From NCBI GenBank assembly GCA_045105235.1, contig JBGCDH010000018.1, forward strand, positions 1 to 64,000: a stretch of DNA of 64,000 nucleotides, written 5' to 3'. Below are positions 1 through 8,909 of the stretch, in pieces; the first letter of the stretch is position 1, and each line of letters starts with the position of its first letter. A model generated the notes under the pieces. That model saw only the letters and a program-made list of their open reading frames with translations. It was not told the origin of the DNA and did no database searches. Position numbers and translations under genes: made by a program. The stretch comes from GCA-2684655 sp045105235 (lineage in GTDB: Bacteria > Planctomycetota > UBA1135 > UBA2386).

Positions 1-283
1 GGTCGGCCCCATTGGCTTCGTCGGCTTCGGCTCGGTCGTCGTCAACCCCGGCATCGACCTGACGCCTGTAGGCCTGACGGGATGCACGGGCTACACCAAC
101 CTCGACATCGGCCTGTTCTCGGGCAGCCCCGTCGCGGCCGGCAGCTCGTCGGTCGTCCTGCCGATCCCGAACGCCCCATCGCTCGTGGGCTCGATCCTGT
201 CGTCGCAAGGCGTCGCCTTCTCGGCAACGACCGCGATCAACCTGGCATCGACCAACGGCATGGAGCTGTACGTCGCCTTCTAG
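1..283 (+). CDS. C-terminal end of a secreted beta-rich protein (partial)
   Basis: An open frame runs in from the left edge (codons start at base 2) to a TAG at 281-283, giving the last 93 residues of a protein. The piece is rich in Gly, Ser, Val and Leu. It carries the pattern seen at the ends of other exported proteins here: a Gly-Cys pair (LTGC), a Pro-Ile-Pro-Asn stretch (LPIPN), a following S-Q, and a hydrophobic final strand (ELYVAF). It closely resembles the C-terminal region of the proteins at 5265-6950 and 456-1853. The N-terminus and any signal peptide lie outside the window, so the main domain is unknown. The module probably helps in folding, surface attachment or export; that is inference. 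Confidence 0.75.
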   Translation, partial: VGPIGFVGFGSVVVNPGIDLTPVGLTGCTGYTNLDIGLFSGSPVAAGSSSVVLPIPNAPSLVGSILSSQGVAFSATTAINLASTNGMELYVAF

Positions 284-311
284 AAAGGCGCCCGCTGCAG
301 AGGGCCCTTCT
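282..311 (+). terminator. Imperfect hairpin after the partial secreted gene
   Basis: Directly after the stop codon, AGAA-GG-CCC can pair with GGG-CC-TTCT across a short loop, with small bulges. There is no clear T-run. It is a weak candidate terminator between this gene and the convergent kelch gene. Confidence 0.3.
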
Positions 312-455
312 AGGAGTGCCCCTTGGCAGCACTCGTCACGAACGAGCCGGCCGCAGCGCCGGCTCGCCGCTGGCCGAAACGGGCAAGGTGCACGCAAGTG
401 AACTGTCCGTGAATGAACGGCCCGGCACTCACCCGCTCCGGCGACCTGCCGCGGC

Positions 456-1853
456 TCAACGCACGTTGAGCTCCAGCGCGCGCGACAGCGCACCCGGCAC
501 CGGGCGCGGCGCCGCCGCATCCAGCGAGAACGCCTGCAGGAACAGCTGGAAGCCGCTCAACAGCGGATTCGCCGGCACAGCAAGGCTCCAGCTGGTCGTG
601 CCCGCCGCATGGTTCAGTGTCACACTCGCATCCGCCGACACATACGCACGGCAGCCGCTGAGACCCGCAACGGTTAGATCCAACGGCAGCGGCAAGCCCG
701 ACCAAACCTGATCGCTGAGACCGAGGAACAGCGCAGCGACGCCGCCGCCGATCGGTAAGTCCGTGATATCGACCGACGTTGTCGTCCCCAACACCGGCAT
801 GGCCGTCGGCACCAGCTGCGGCGTCAATCCGGCACCGCCAACGCAGCCGGTTCCAAACGCGCGATACTGCGCCTCATCCCCGCCGTATTCCCACGTGTCG
901 CCGACGGCGACGAGCCCATCAAAGCCGCCGTGCAAAACAACTCGGGATCGCGCGACATCATAGGCGGCGGCCATGGTCACGTTGGCCGGCGGACGGGCGG
1001 CGCTAAAGACCTCGTGCCAGCGCACCCCATCGTATTCCCAGGTTTCGTCGGACTCGAAGCCGTTGTCACCACCGAAGAGCACGCACCGACTGCGCGCCAG
1101 ATCGTAGACGAGCGCATGCTCGGTTCGCGGCGACGGCGCTCCGTCCAGGGCAACCTGCGTCCAAGTTGCGCCGTCGTATTCCCAGGTATCGTCGAGCAGC
1201 AAGTTGGTGGCATCGCGGCCCCCGAACAGCACCACAACGCCGCGCGCCTGATCGTATGCCATGGCGTGCCCACGGCGAGGAGGCGGCGAAACGGGCGGTG
1301 CACTCTGCACCCAGTCGACCCCATTCCATTCCCACGTGTCCCCCAGGACCGCTGCATCAAGCCCGCCGAATAGAACCGTCACGCCGCGGACGGCGTCGTA
1401 GGTCATCGCGGCCAGACGTCGCGGACTCGGCGCATTGAGGGGCTGCCGATCCACCCAGTCGACGCCATCCCACTCCCACGTGCGGTTCAGCAGATTGAAG
1501 TTGAAGTCCCACCCGCCGATCATCACCGTCTGGCCGCGTGCGACGTCAAAGGCCATCGCATGGCTGTCGCGCTCAGGCGGAATCGTAGCCGGGGCGCGCA
1601 GCACCCACGTGACGCCGTCATACTCCCACGTATCCTGAAAGACGTTCAAACCGACGGGCGCATCCCAGCCGCCGAACGCCACACATTGCCCACGCAGCAG
1701 ATCGTAGGCCATGCGAACGAACGTCGCGGGCGCCGGGCTCGCTGCCGGGCTCGCTAGGGACCAGTCTTGAGCCGCTAGGCCCGAGGCCCACGACAGGGTG
1801 AGAAGAAGCGCAGCAGCGCTGCGCGTAGATCGACGAGCGGAAATGGAAACCAT
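456..1853 (-). CDS. Secreted kelch-repeat protein
   Basis: This 465-residue protein starts with an arginine-rich signal peptide, predicted cleavage in LAA|QDW near residue 28. It then has six kelch-type repeats of about 48 residues up to about residue 300. Each repeat has a Y-D or F-D core, a V-x-FGG-type diglycine strand and a D-TWE-Y/W-DG-W strand, as expected for blades of a beta-propeller. The last 130 residues are a separate module with a Gly-Cys pair and a Pro-x-x-Pro-x-Leu-x-Gly stretch, shared with other secreted proteins here. I chose the ATG at 1853; an in-frame TTG three codons upstream (1862) is possible. No catalytic residues are evident. It is probably an extracellular binding or scaffold protein; the ligand is unknown. 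Confidence 0.85.
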   Translation of the reverse strand: MVSISARRSTRSAAALLLTLSWASGLAAQDWSLASPAASPAPATFVRMAYDLLRGQCVAFGGWDAPVGLNVFQDTWEYDGVTWVLRAPATIPPERDSHAMAFDVARGQTVMIGGWDFNFNLLNRTWEWDGVDWVDRQPLNAPSPRRLAAMTYDAVRGVTVLFGGLDAAVLGDTWEWNGVDWVQSAPPVSPPPRRGHAMAYDQARGVVVLFGGRDATNLLLDDTWEYDGATWTQVALDGAPSPRTEHALVYDLARSRCVLFGGDNGFESDETWEYDGVRWHEVFSAARPPANVTMAAAYDVARSRVVLHGGFDGLVAVGDTWEYGGDEAQYRAFGTGCVGGAGLTPQLVPTAMPVLGTTTSVDITDLPIGGGVAALFLGLSDQVWSGLPLPLDLTVAGLSGCRAYVSADASVTLNHAAGTTSWSLAVPANPLLSGFQLFLQAFSLDAAAPRPVPGALSRALELNVR

Positions 1854-1966
1854 TTGTGCCAAAGCGATTAGCGGGTCTTGAGGATCGAAGCTGCATGCGA
1901 GGGCGGCATGCGGCAGGGCCCGTTACGCACGTAGCACGAGGGACGGCAAGGGTTGCACCCCCAGGA

Positions 1967-1988
1967 GAAAACGGCTGCCGGCAGCTTT
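1967..1988 (-). terminator. Probable terminator of the thioesterase gene
   Basis: The perfect 12-bp palindrome GCTGCCGGCAGC (1974-1985) folds into a short hairpin. Read on the minus strand it is followed two bases later by TTTT, the layout of a Rho-independent terminator for the gene ending at 2022. Confidence 0.5.
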
Positions 1989-2021
1989 CGCGCGTGCCCG
2001 CCGTGGGACGACTCGCCGCCG

Positions 2022-2453
2022 TCAGCGCGAGCGCAGGTGGTCAAAGCGCTCGTTTGGCGGAATGACGCGCGGCCGCCCATCGTCGTCGATCGCGACGTAA
2101 CGAAACGTTCCCGTCGTCACGAGGTGGCGTGGCTTGGCGAAATCTGAGACCAGCGCCCTGGCCCAGGTCTCCAGCCGAATGTCCGTCGATGTGCGGCCAA
2201 CACGCGTCACTTCGCCGTAGACGCAAACCGTATCGCCAACGCCAACCGGGCGGACAAACGTCAGCTTGTCAGCGGTCACGGTAACAACGCGACCCTGCGC
2301 GATCTCCTTGGCGAGAACACCGCCGCCAAGGTCCATCTGCGACATGATCCAGCCGCCAAAGATGTCGCCGTTGGGGTTGGTGTCCGCAGGCATCGCGACG
2401 GTTCGTAGCACCAGCATGCCGACGGGATCTTGCGGGTCTTCATCTTCGTTCAT
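2022..2453 (-). CDS. yciA: Acyl-CoA thioesterase, YciA-type hotdog fold
   Basis: The 143-residue protein matches the single-hotdog acyl-CoA thioesterases of the YciA/BACH family, which hydrolyse acyl-CoA to free CoA and fatty acid in the cytoplasm. Visible family features are the N-terminal strand LVLRTVAMPADTN, then NGDIFGGWIMSQMD with its active-site Asp and the hotdog central helix, and FVRPVGVGD in the following strand. Length is typical. The frame stays open further upstream to 2564, but that extra N-terminus is arginine-rich and unlike the family, so I chose the ATG at 2453 (MNEDED). It stands alone, facing the same way as the kelch gene downstream, with a probable terminator between them. 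Confidence 0.88.
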   Translation of the reverse strand: MNEDEDPQDPVGMLVLRTVAMPADTNPNGDIFGGWIMSQMDLGGGVLAKEIAQGRVVTVTADKLTFVRPVGVGDTVCVYGEVTRVGRTSTDIRLETWARALVSDFAKPRHLVTTGTFRYVAIDDDGRPRVIPPNERFDHLRSR

Positions 2454-2596
2454 GAAGACGATCTCAGGCGAACGGCATAGAGAACGCAATCGGACCTTCG
2501 CATTTGGTGCCAAGCTCACCGCGGGGCACCGCCCGCGACACCTGGCTACGCGGGGCACGCCCAACAGACGCAGTCGAACGATGGGGCGCGACTCGA

Positions 2597-3547
2597 CTAC
2601 AGCGTCTGATCAACCCATTCCCGACGCTCGGCCTCAAGCGCCGCGCGCTCGCCCTCCGCGTCACGGACCCGGGCACGGAGGTCGCGCACGAGACGAGCCA
2701 CGATCCGGTGGCCGCGCTGAACCCGGGTCAGCGCATTGACGATGCGAGACTGCATAAACCAGTCCGCAATCAAGCCGTCGAAGAACCAATCCGCAAACAC
2801 CGCAAAACCTGATATGCCGAGGTCCGATGTCGGCATGGCAACATGCACGTCGTCCAGCTCTTTGCGAAGCCTACGCATCAGCCGCTGCGCCGCATGGATG
2901 CGCTCCTTGGCGCGATCCAGGTTGGAGTGCTTGCCATAGTCCACGAAGACGCCGCCCCCGAGCATGTCGACGCGCCCCCACGAACGCGCACCTTCCAAGT
3001 CGACGACCGCACGCTTCAAATGGCCCCTTAGGGCTTCCGCAACCGCCAACGCCTCGTTGAGTTCGCGGACGTGGTCCTCCAGTTCGCCGAGCCGCTGCGA
3101 CGACTCCACGATCTTGCGCGCACCGTCGTCACCACGCTCATGCAGAAGCTCTGCTTTGCTGACGACTAGCTCGGTGAACTCTTGGTCCACATCGGCGAGA
3201 TGCGCGAGCTCAGCACGCACGCCTTCAAGCTGCTCTTCGAGAGCGGGCACAGCTTGGCGCGCCCCGTCGCGACGCAGCTGCTCTTTGACCAGCTGCTCCT
3301 TCTCATCCGCGATTCGATCCTGGCGACTGCCGAACATCGTTCCGAACAGAAGGCCGAGGCTCCAGCCTTCGAGGTCCTTCACTTTGGCGGAGGCCGCCCG
3401 CACGTTTTTGTCGAACCTACGCAGATCACCGCGCGCCACCGCGAGTTCGGATAGCGCGTCCCGCTCTCCTCTCTCAAGCCGGACCTTGCGACGACGATTG
3501 GCTGCGTTCGCCACCAGGGCCTGATCCAAATCCCGAAGACTCATCAT
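2597..3547 (-). CDS. Coiled-coil protein of unknown function
   Basis: This protein of about 316 residues is almost entirely charged alpha helix. The first 210 residues show heptad-like spacing of Leu, Val and Ala among many Glu, Arg and Lys residues. One glycine-rich break contains LGLLFGTMFGS (about residues 65-75), a possible membrane-touching or hinge segment. A hydrophobic, tryptophan-containing stretch (AVFADWFFDGLIADWF) lies near residues 240-260 and a second coiled coil follows. There is no signal peptide and no catalytic motif. The start is ambiguous: two adjacent ATGs at 3547 and 3544, with an upstream TTG-type extension to 3571. It could be a cytoplasmic scaffold or a membrane-bending protein; no family is recognised. 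Confidence 0.7.
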   Translation of the reverse strand: MMSLRDLDQALVANAANRRRKVRLERGERDALSELAVARGDLRRFDKNVRAASAKVKDLEGWSLGLLFGTMFGSRQDRIADEKEQLVKEQLRRDGARQAVPALEEQLEGVRAELAHLADVDQEFTELVVSKAELLHERGDDGARKIVESSQRLGELEDHVRELNEALAVAEALRGHLKRAVVDLEGARSWGRVDMLGGGVFVDYGKHSNLDRAKERIHAAQRLMRRLRKELDDVHVAMPTSDLGISGFAVFADWFFDGLIADWFMQSRIVNALTRVQRGHRIVARLVRDLRARVRDAEGERAALEAERREWVDQTL

Positions 3548-3681
3548 GGTGATTTCCGCGCGAAGGCACATCCCTGAGCTCTACGTGCGAGGCTGCAACG
3601 ATTCCTGATTGGCGCCGGCCAGAGGTCCCGCATCGCTACGGCAAAGCCCACGGCCCGACTTGGACGGTGAGCAGGACGAAT

Positions 3682-4935
3682 TTAGAGGTCTCGCCCGGCG
3701 GCAACGTCGGCGCGGTACTGATCCAATACTCCGCGCAGGATCTCAACATCCGACTCAAACGTCTCGGGCAGCAGCGGCCCAAACGAGAAACGAAACCACG
3801 AATCGTAGGGAGAAACGTAGCTCGGGTCCTTGGCATGCGGCCGCGCCATATCGCAGTCCACGCCCTCGAGGATGGCGGCTCCATGTTTGAACAGACGACG
3901 GTTTAGCTCGCCAGCGCGCAGCCCTTCCGGCAGTCGCAGCCAGTGGTAGAAGCCACCGTCGCCGGTGTAGACGCCCAGCCCCATCTCCCGGAACGCTTTG
4001 CCGTAGCGCTCTCGCTGCATGCTGTAGTGCTTGTCGACGGCATCACGCGCCTGCACCACGCGGCCTGGCTCAAGCAACTCGGCGGCATAGAGCTGCGAGG
4101 GGTGGCTCACGCCGCCCATGCCAAAGCTCGAGAAGTTCGACAGCGTCTCGACGTTCTTCTTGCTCGCAATGATCCAACCGATCCGGATTCCAGGGCACTG
4201 CAGCCCCTTGGTGCAAGCGCCCGCCAAGAAGACATTGCTGTTGTCGAGATCCTTCACATAGCGAATCCCACTTACGCCCTTCGAAGGATGAAACATCTCG
4301 TATGCCTCATCGAGCAGAATGCCACAATTCGGCTGCTCCGCCATCGCGACGAGCTCTTCGAGCTCGGCACCGGCACGCGTGTGACCCGTCGGATTTCCCG
4401 GGTTGGAGATGATCGGCAGAACATGAGTCTTCGCATTGAGCCCAGTGCGATCAAAATAGGTCGCGTTGGTCGGGCGAAAGCCGTTCTCCTCGGTAAACGG
4501 CACAACGCGCCAATCCGTCTTGGTCTGCGTCATGATGTCCAAATACGCCGGCCATTCCACGTTGCCAATTCGCACTTGAACGTGCCGCTTTAGAAAAGCA
4601 AGAACAGCATAGATCCCCGGCCGACCACCGGCGAACACCATGACGTTGTCTTCCGTAATCTGCGATCCATAGAAGCTGTTGTAGTGCTCAACAATGGCCC
4701 TCCGCAGACGCGGATGCCCCCAGGCTTTTGGATAGAATCGATCGTCCGAAGTCACCTCGACGCTGCTCGGCAAAGCCGGCCCACCTTCAAGCTGCGTCGT
4801 CAGCGGAAAGCCCTGCGACCACGGATGCGTACCCGCCGTCCCCATGAAGCTGCCAAAGCTGTCCTGAAATGAGTAGAGGGTCTCGTAGATGCCCATAGGC
4901 GGGCAGTCGTCCGACAAAAATGAATCGCGCTGCAT
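3682..4935 (-). CDS. PLP-dependent aminotransferase, class I/II
   Basis: A complete 417-residue fold-type I aminotransferase. Landmarks in order are the substrate loop region FYPKAWGHPRLR (residues 68-79), the signature SNPGNPTG (177-184), the cofactor Asp in LLDEAYE (207-213), the Schiff-base lysine K243 in GACTKGLQCPGIRIGW, and the C-terminal carboxylate-binding Arg in the WFRFSFG segment. This is the enzyme type that moves an amino group between an amino acid and a 2-oxo acid via pyridoxal phosphate. The exact substrate cannot be read from sequence; the lysine loop (CTKGLQCPG rather than SFSKxxxxPG) is slightly unusual. It has no operon partner: the nearest gene on the same strand starts 134 bases downstream. 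Confidence 0.88.
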   Translation of the reverse strand: MQRDSFLSDDCPPMGIYETLYSFQDSFGSFMGTAGTHPWSQGFPLTTQLEGGPALPSSVEVTSDDRFYPKAWGHPRLRRAIVEHYNSFYGSQITEDNVMVFAGGRPGIYAVLAFLKRHVQVRIGNVEWPAYLDIMTQTKTDWRVVPFTEENGFRPTNATYFDRTGLNAKTHVLPIISNPGNPTGHTRAGAELEELVAMAEQPNCGILLDEAYEMFHPSKGVSGIRYVKDLDNSNVFLAGACTKGLQCPGIRIGWIIASKKNVETLSNFSSFGMGGVSHPSQLYAAELLEPGRVVQARDAVDKHYSMQRERYGKAFREMGLGVYTGDGGFYHWLRLPEGLRAGELNRRLFKHGAAILEGVDCDMARPHAKDPSYVSPYDSWFRFSFGPLLPETFESDVEILRGVLDQYRADVAAGRDL

Positions 4936-5264
4936 GGGAGGCGAAGCCTATCTCATCCCACCCTGACGTCACGCCGCGAGCGCGACCAACTCGGGAGCCG
5001 CGCCGCCCGGCCAGAGGCGCGGGTTGACGGACGAAGGGCGCAATGACCGCCAGGCGGCCCATCTCGCCCACCAGAAGCACATCTAGCGCCCCGCGCAGTC
5101 GCATATGTTTCTGCGCACCGCAAGGGCGCCAGCGTTTGTGACGCATAGAACACGTCTCATTGTGTCATAGCCCCGTCGCCATGGGAGCGGTCCGCGCATA
5201 GCCTATGGGGGTGGTTCGCCCAACCCTCGGGCGGACCTCTCCTCGTTAGGCAACATTACCAGCC
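4936..5264. promoter_or_regulatory. Divergent intergenic region with a leader hairpin
   Basis: These 329 bases separate the aminotransferase (leftward) from the secreted gene at 5265 (rightward). No gene is convincing here. Just before the right-hand gene, GGTTCGCCC (5213-5221) pairs with GGGCGGACC (5229-5237) across a 7-base loop, with one G-T pair, about 27 bases ahead of the ATG. It could be a leader structure or the end of an upstream transcript. No clear -35/-10 pair was found. Confidence 0.4.
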
Positions 5265-6950
5265 ATGAAATCCCTGCTCCCCATCGCAGTGGCCCTGTCC
5301 GCCGCTGCGCTCTCGGCACAATCGCCGCTCACAACAACTTTTGCTGGCGGCAACGGCCAAGCCGGCAACATGTTCGACATCCAAGCGCTCAACGGCGCGG
5401 GCGTTCAAATTGACAGCTTCGATGTCAACCTGGACGCCGGCACGTGGGACCTTGAAGTCTACAAGTTGACGACGCCGGGCCCCTACCTGCCGTCTGTCGC
5501 AAACGCTGCCGACTGGACGCTCGTTGGCGCCGCTACCGGCGTCGTCTCAAACGGCCCGGGTGTCGCAACGCCGCTGCCAATCGCAGTGTGTGAATACATC
5601 CTGCCGCTCACCACCCAGTCGTTCTACGTCACCGTCACCAACGGCACGTCGATCAACTACACCAACGGCACGACCACCGGCGCGGTGTTCTCTTCGAACG
5701 CCGACCTCGAGTTTTTCGAAGGTGCAGGCGTCGCCTACCCCTTCGCGGCCAACTTCAACCCGCGCGTCTTCAACGGCAACATCTACTACAGCATCGGCAC
5801 CAACCCGAACTGCGGTGGCGGCACGTTCGCAGCAAAGACCACCTACGGCGCTGGCTGCTTCGAAGATCCACGCATGGTCAGTGAGCTCTGGGCTCCGCAG
5901 TCGACCATCGACCTGGTGAACACGGACTGGACGATCGTCTACCAGCCCAGCGCCACCGGCGGCAACTACGCCATCATCCCCGGCGGCATCCCGTACGACG
6001 GCACCACGCCGGCTGCGAACGGCATCGACCTCGTGCAGGGCACGTTCACGTCGAGCTCGTCCGCGACCTGGGACGACGCTTCGATCGTTCAGACGCTGCC
6101 CTTCTCGTTCCCCTACCCCGGCGACGGCAGCCCATCGACAACGGAGATCACGATCAACTCCAACGGTCGTATCTACCTCGGCAACACCGTTGACGCTTCG
6201 TTTGAAGCAAACGGCGCCAACTCGCTCCTGAGCGGCGGCATCTTCTCCGGCGAACTCGGCCCAGGCCTGCCCGTGTGGGCGGCGTTCATGACCGACCTCG
6301 ACCCAACGGTCGGCGGCAACATTTGGTACGAAGATCCGAGCCCGACGGGCGGCGTCCGCATTACGTGGGACAACGTCTTCAACTGGCAAGATCCCGCTGG
6401 CCCACCAGCAGTCGCCAACTTCATGCAGCTTGAGCTGATCCCGGGCGGCCAGATGAACCTCGCGTTCGGCTCGAGCCTCGGCAACGGCGGCAGCGCAGAC
6501 AACGAAGGTATCGTCGGCTTCAGCGCTGGCGGCGACCAAGCCGACCTCCGCGTCGACTGGTCGGGCCTGAGCAACTTCCAATCGGGCACCGGCGCACAAG
6601 CGCTCGCTCTCGACGCCGACGCGCGTCCCGTCATCGGCACGACCATCAACCTCACGGTTGACAATGTGCCAGCTGGCTCCGTCGTCGGCGGCATCGCCTA
6701 TGGCACCACGATCGTGAACCCAGGCGTGACGATCCCGCTGATCTTCCCCTGTGAGATCTACACGTCGCTCGACGTGATCAACTCGTCGGTCGCTCCGGTC
6801 GGCTCCATCGTGCAGCCGTTCGCAATCCCGAACAACCTCGCGCTGGCGGGCTTCAACTTCGGCGCGATGGGCTTTGTGCTCAACGCCTCGCTGCCGAACC
6901 CGCTGCAGGCGATGACCTCGAACGGTCTCGACCTGCTCGTCGGCCTCTAA
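5265..6950 (+). CDS. Secreted beta-rich protein of unknown function
   Basis: This 561-residue exported protein has a clean signal peptide (MKSLLPIAVALSAAALSAQ, cleavage before Q). The mature part is low in Lys and rich in Gly, Asn, Thr and aromatic residues. Residues 20-180 look like a jelly-roll style domain (AGNMFDIQ, DLEVYKL, FYVTVTNG). Residues 195-430 form a second region with repeated strands ending WDDASIVQTLPFSFPYPGDG, a pattern seen in nidogen-like or extracellular adhesion domains. The final 90 residues match the shared end module (IPLIFPCE, FAIPNNLAL). No enzyme motif is visible. It is followed by a strong hairpin terminator. A structural or adhesive surface role is inference. Confidence 0.8.
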   Translation: MKSLLPIAVALSAAALSAQSPLTTTFAGGNGQAGNMFDIQALNGAGVQIDSFDVNLDAGTWDLEVYKLTTPGPYLPSVANAADWTLVGAATGVVSNGPGVATPLPIAVCEYILPLTTQSFYVTVTNGTSINYTNGTTTGAVFSSNADLEFFEGAGVAYPFAANFNPRVFNGNIYYSIGTNPNCGGGTFAAKTTYGAGCFEDPRMVSELWAPQSTIDLVNTDWTIVYQPSATGGNYAIIPGGIPYDGTTPAANGIDLVQGTFTSSSSATWDDASIVQTLPFSFPYPGDGSPSTTEITINSNGRIYLGNTVDASFEANGANSLLSGGIFSGELGPGLPVWAAFMTDLDPTVGGNIWYEDPSPTGGVRITWDNVFNWQDPAGPPAVANFMQLELIPGGQMNLAFGSSLGNGGSADNEGIVGFSAGGDQADLRVDWSGLSNFQSGTGAQALALDADARPVIGTTINLTVDNVPAGSVVGGIAYGTTIVNPGVTIPLIFPCEIYTSLDVINSSVAPVGSIVQPFAIPNNLALAGFNFGAMGFVLNASLPNPLQAMTSNGLDLLVGL

Positions 6951-6959
6951 GAGCTGACC

Positions 6960-6984
6960 GAGGGCCGCCGCTTGAGCGGCCCTC
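6960..6984 (+). terminator. Hairpin terminator
   Basis: A perfect 9-bp stem, GAGGGCCGC (6960-6968) with GCGGCCCTC (6976-6984), around a 7-base loop, begins ten bases after the stop codon. There is no T-run, so it may act as a Rho-assisted or transcript-end hairpin. Confidence 0.6.
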
Positions 6985-7112
6985 ATCGGAGGCCGCGCGG
7001 CAAGCAGGACGATCTCGTCCAGCTTGCTCGCTCATCGGTCTCTGGCCGTCGCGCATTACGTCGAAGGTGTTGCCACCTGCCGACGGCATGCCGCTGACGC
7101 CAACTCCGCCGC

Positions 7113-8909
7113 TCAGTTCCGGCTTGCGGAGTAGAAGCCGCCCGGCAAGCCAAACAGTGGCTGCGGAGTCGCTGCTGCGCCGAAGTCCTGATCGTGGAAG
7201 ACCCCGATGAAGTCGCCCATCTCGATATCACTGTGATCTCGGATCACGCCCACCGGGAGCCAGCTGAAGGGATCGGACAAGAAGGGGGGCATGACACCAG
7301 CAACAGACGCCTCAAGGATGTTGTTGTGGAGCAGGCGCACGCCGAAAGCTGGCGGCGCCGACCCGATACACTTGGTCCCGAGCGGCACGAAGATGTCGAG
7401 ATCCCCATCGAGATCGTAGTCCGACAGCTCGGCATCGACGCTTGCACTCGGCGCCTGCGGGATGCTGGCCCCTGCATAGAGCGGGCTATCCGGGAGCAGA
7501 TCGGAGCGATTCATGAACGAAAGTGGCACGCCTCCCTGGGTCAGATAGAGCACATCCGGCCGCGGCGCCAGCCATGGCGGCCCGCCATTGTTGGCCACTG
7601 TGCCGTACCAGTTGCCTACGTATACATCCGGCGCGCCATCAAGATTGATGTCGCCAACAACCACATCGAGGGTCTCATCATTGATCGCGCCCGGAAAAGG
7701 ATTGGGGACGCCGTAGGTGCCCAAGACTCCGCCCTGCGCATTGCCTTGATTGATGATGAAGAAGTCGACCCCGGTGAGGCCAACGGGGCCGTCAAAGTTG
7801 CCCACGACGATGTCGTCATCGAGGTCCCCATCCAGATCGAAAAACTCAATATCCTTCGAGTGATCCCGAATTCCCGGATAGCTCGTAGCCGTGACGTCGA
7901 CAAAGAGCGGGGACACCCCGGCGCTGATACCGCGATTGATGAAGAGACGGTTTTGCTCGCCCGTCATCGGGTTCTGACCACATGCGATCACGATGTCACG
8001 GTCGCCATCTAGATCGATGTCGGCAGTCTCGATATCCGTCCCGTTTGCCGGGCCAAACCCGGGCACAAGCGGCAACGGCACCAGTGGCAGCTGAATGCCG
8101 GCCCATTGCCCCAAGTTGACGCTCGGTGCTGCTGGCGCTGGCCGCCCAAGGTTCATGAAGAAGCCGCCGGCGACACCGGTCTGCGAAACGACGATGTCGA
8201 GATAGTTGTCATTGTTGAGATCGACAAGCTCGCACGACGTAATCGTCGGGTCGACCAATACAAGCGCAGGCGCTGCCTGCAGCACACCGGCGACGCTTAG
8301 GTGCACGCTGATGTTGCCACCGCAGCCAACAAGCAACACGTCGAGATCACCGTCCCCATCGATATCGCCCTGCTCGATGTCGGCATACGCGCCCGGCGCC
8401 TGGGTAGCCCCAACGGCATAGTTGGTGCCGAACACCGGCGACAGCGTTCGCCGCACGGGGTTGCTTATGGAAGTCGAATTGAGCGCTACCGGATCGGGTG
8501 CAAGCATCACGGCCTGCACGTCCCAAATGGTCCCGGCGGGCAAGAGGATCGGCGTCGCCAACGAAAACGTTGCGGTGCCGGATACCGGCATGGTGAAGAC
8601 AGGCGCACCGGTAACTAGCAAGGTGATATCAACAGTCGTCGGGCCACCAATCTCAATGGTCGAAGGGGCAACGAGCGGTGCTCCATAGCCATACGGCAGA
8701 TCAAGAACCGGATTGCTGTCGAGGAAGAGGATCACTGGGGCGCCAGGCGGCGCACTGAGAGTCAGCGTAGAGAGCGTCGGCGCATTCGTCGCGAGCACAT
8801 CCACGGCGATGCCCACGCGGCGCGCGGTGTCGTCTGAAGCTTGGAACTGAGCGGTTGCAAACGGCGCGATGAGCGCCGTTGCCGCCAGGTAATGACGGAA
8901 TGGTTTCAT
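7113..8909 (-). CDS. Secreted FG-GAP/VCBS repeat protein
   Basis: The ATG at 8909 begins a signal peptide (MKPFRHYLAATALIAPFATAQ); the frame extends upstream to 9128, but that part is not signal-like. The 598-residue protein first has a module of about 130 residues resembling the shared end module of its neighbours, here moved to the N-terminus. It then has at least six calcium-binding-type repeats with D-x-D-x-D-G loops (GDIDGDGDLD, DLNNDNYLD, ADIDLDGDRD, FDLDGDLDDD, DINLDGAPD, YDLDGDLD). Such repeats form a beta-propeller like integrin alpha chains. Asp-rich loops suggest calcium-stabilised folding outside the cell. Its ligand is unknown. Confidence 0.85.
   Translation of the reverse strand: MKPFRHYLAATALIAPFATAQFQASDDTARRVGIAVDVLATNAPTLSTLTLSAPPGAPVILFLDSNPVLDLPYGYGAPLVAPSTIEIGGPTTVDITLLVTGAPVFTMPVSGTATFSLATPILLPAGTIWDVQAVMLAPDPVALNSTSISNPVRRTLSPVFGTNYAVGATQAPGAYADIEQGDIDGDGDLDVLLVGCGGNISVHLSVAGVLQAAPALVLVDPTITSCELVDLNNDNYLDIVVSQTGVAGGFFMNLGRPAPAAPSVNLGQWAGIQLPLVPLPLVPGFGPANGTDIETADIDLDGDRDIVIACGQNPMTGEQNRLFINRGISAGVSPLFVDVTATSYPGIRDHSKDIEFFDLDGDLDDDIVVGNFDGPVGLTGVDFFIINQGNAQGGVLGTYGVPNPFPGAINDETLDVVVGDINLDGAPDVYVGNWYGTVANNGGPPWLAPRPDVLYLTQGGVPLSFMNRSDLLPDSPLYAGASIPQAPSASVDAELSDYDLDGDLDIFVPLGTKCIGSAPPAFGVRLLHNNILEASVAGVMPPFLSDPFSWLPVGVIRDHSDIEMGDFIGVFHDQDFGAAATPQPLFGLPGGFYSASRN

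Noticed and set aside
4787..5146. Leftward frame overlapping the aminotransferase start
   Set aside because: Arg/Gly-rich composition typical of an opposite-phase shadow in GC-rich DNA; overlaps a certain gene.
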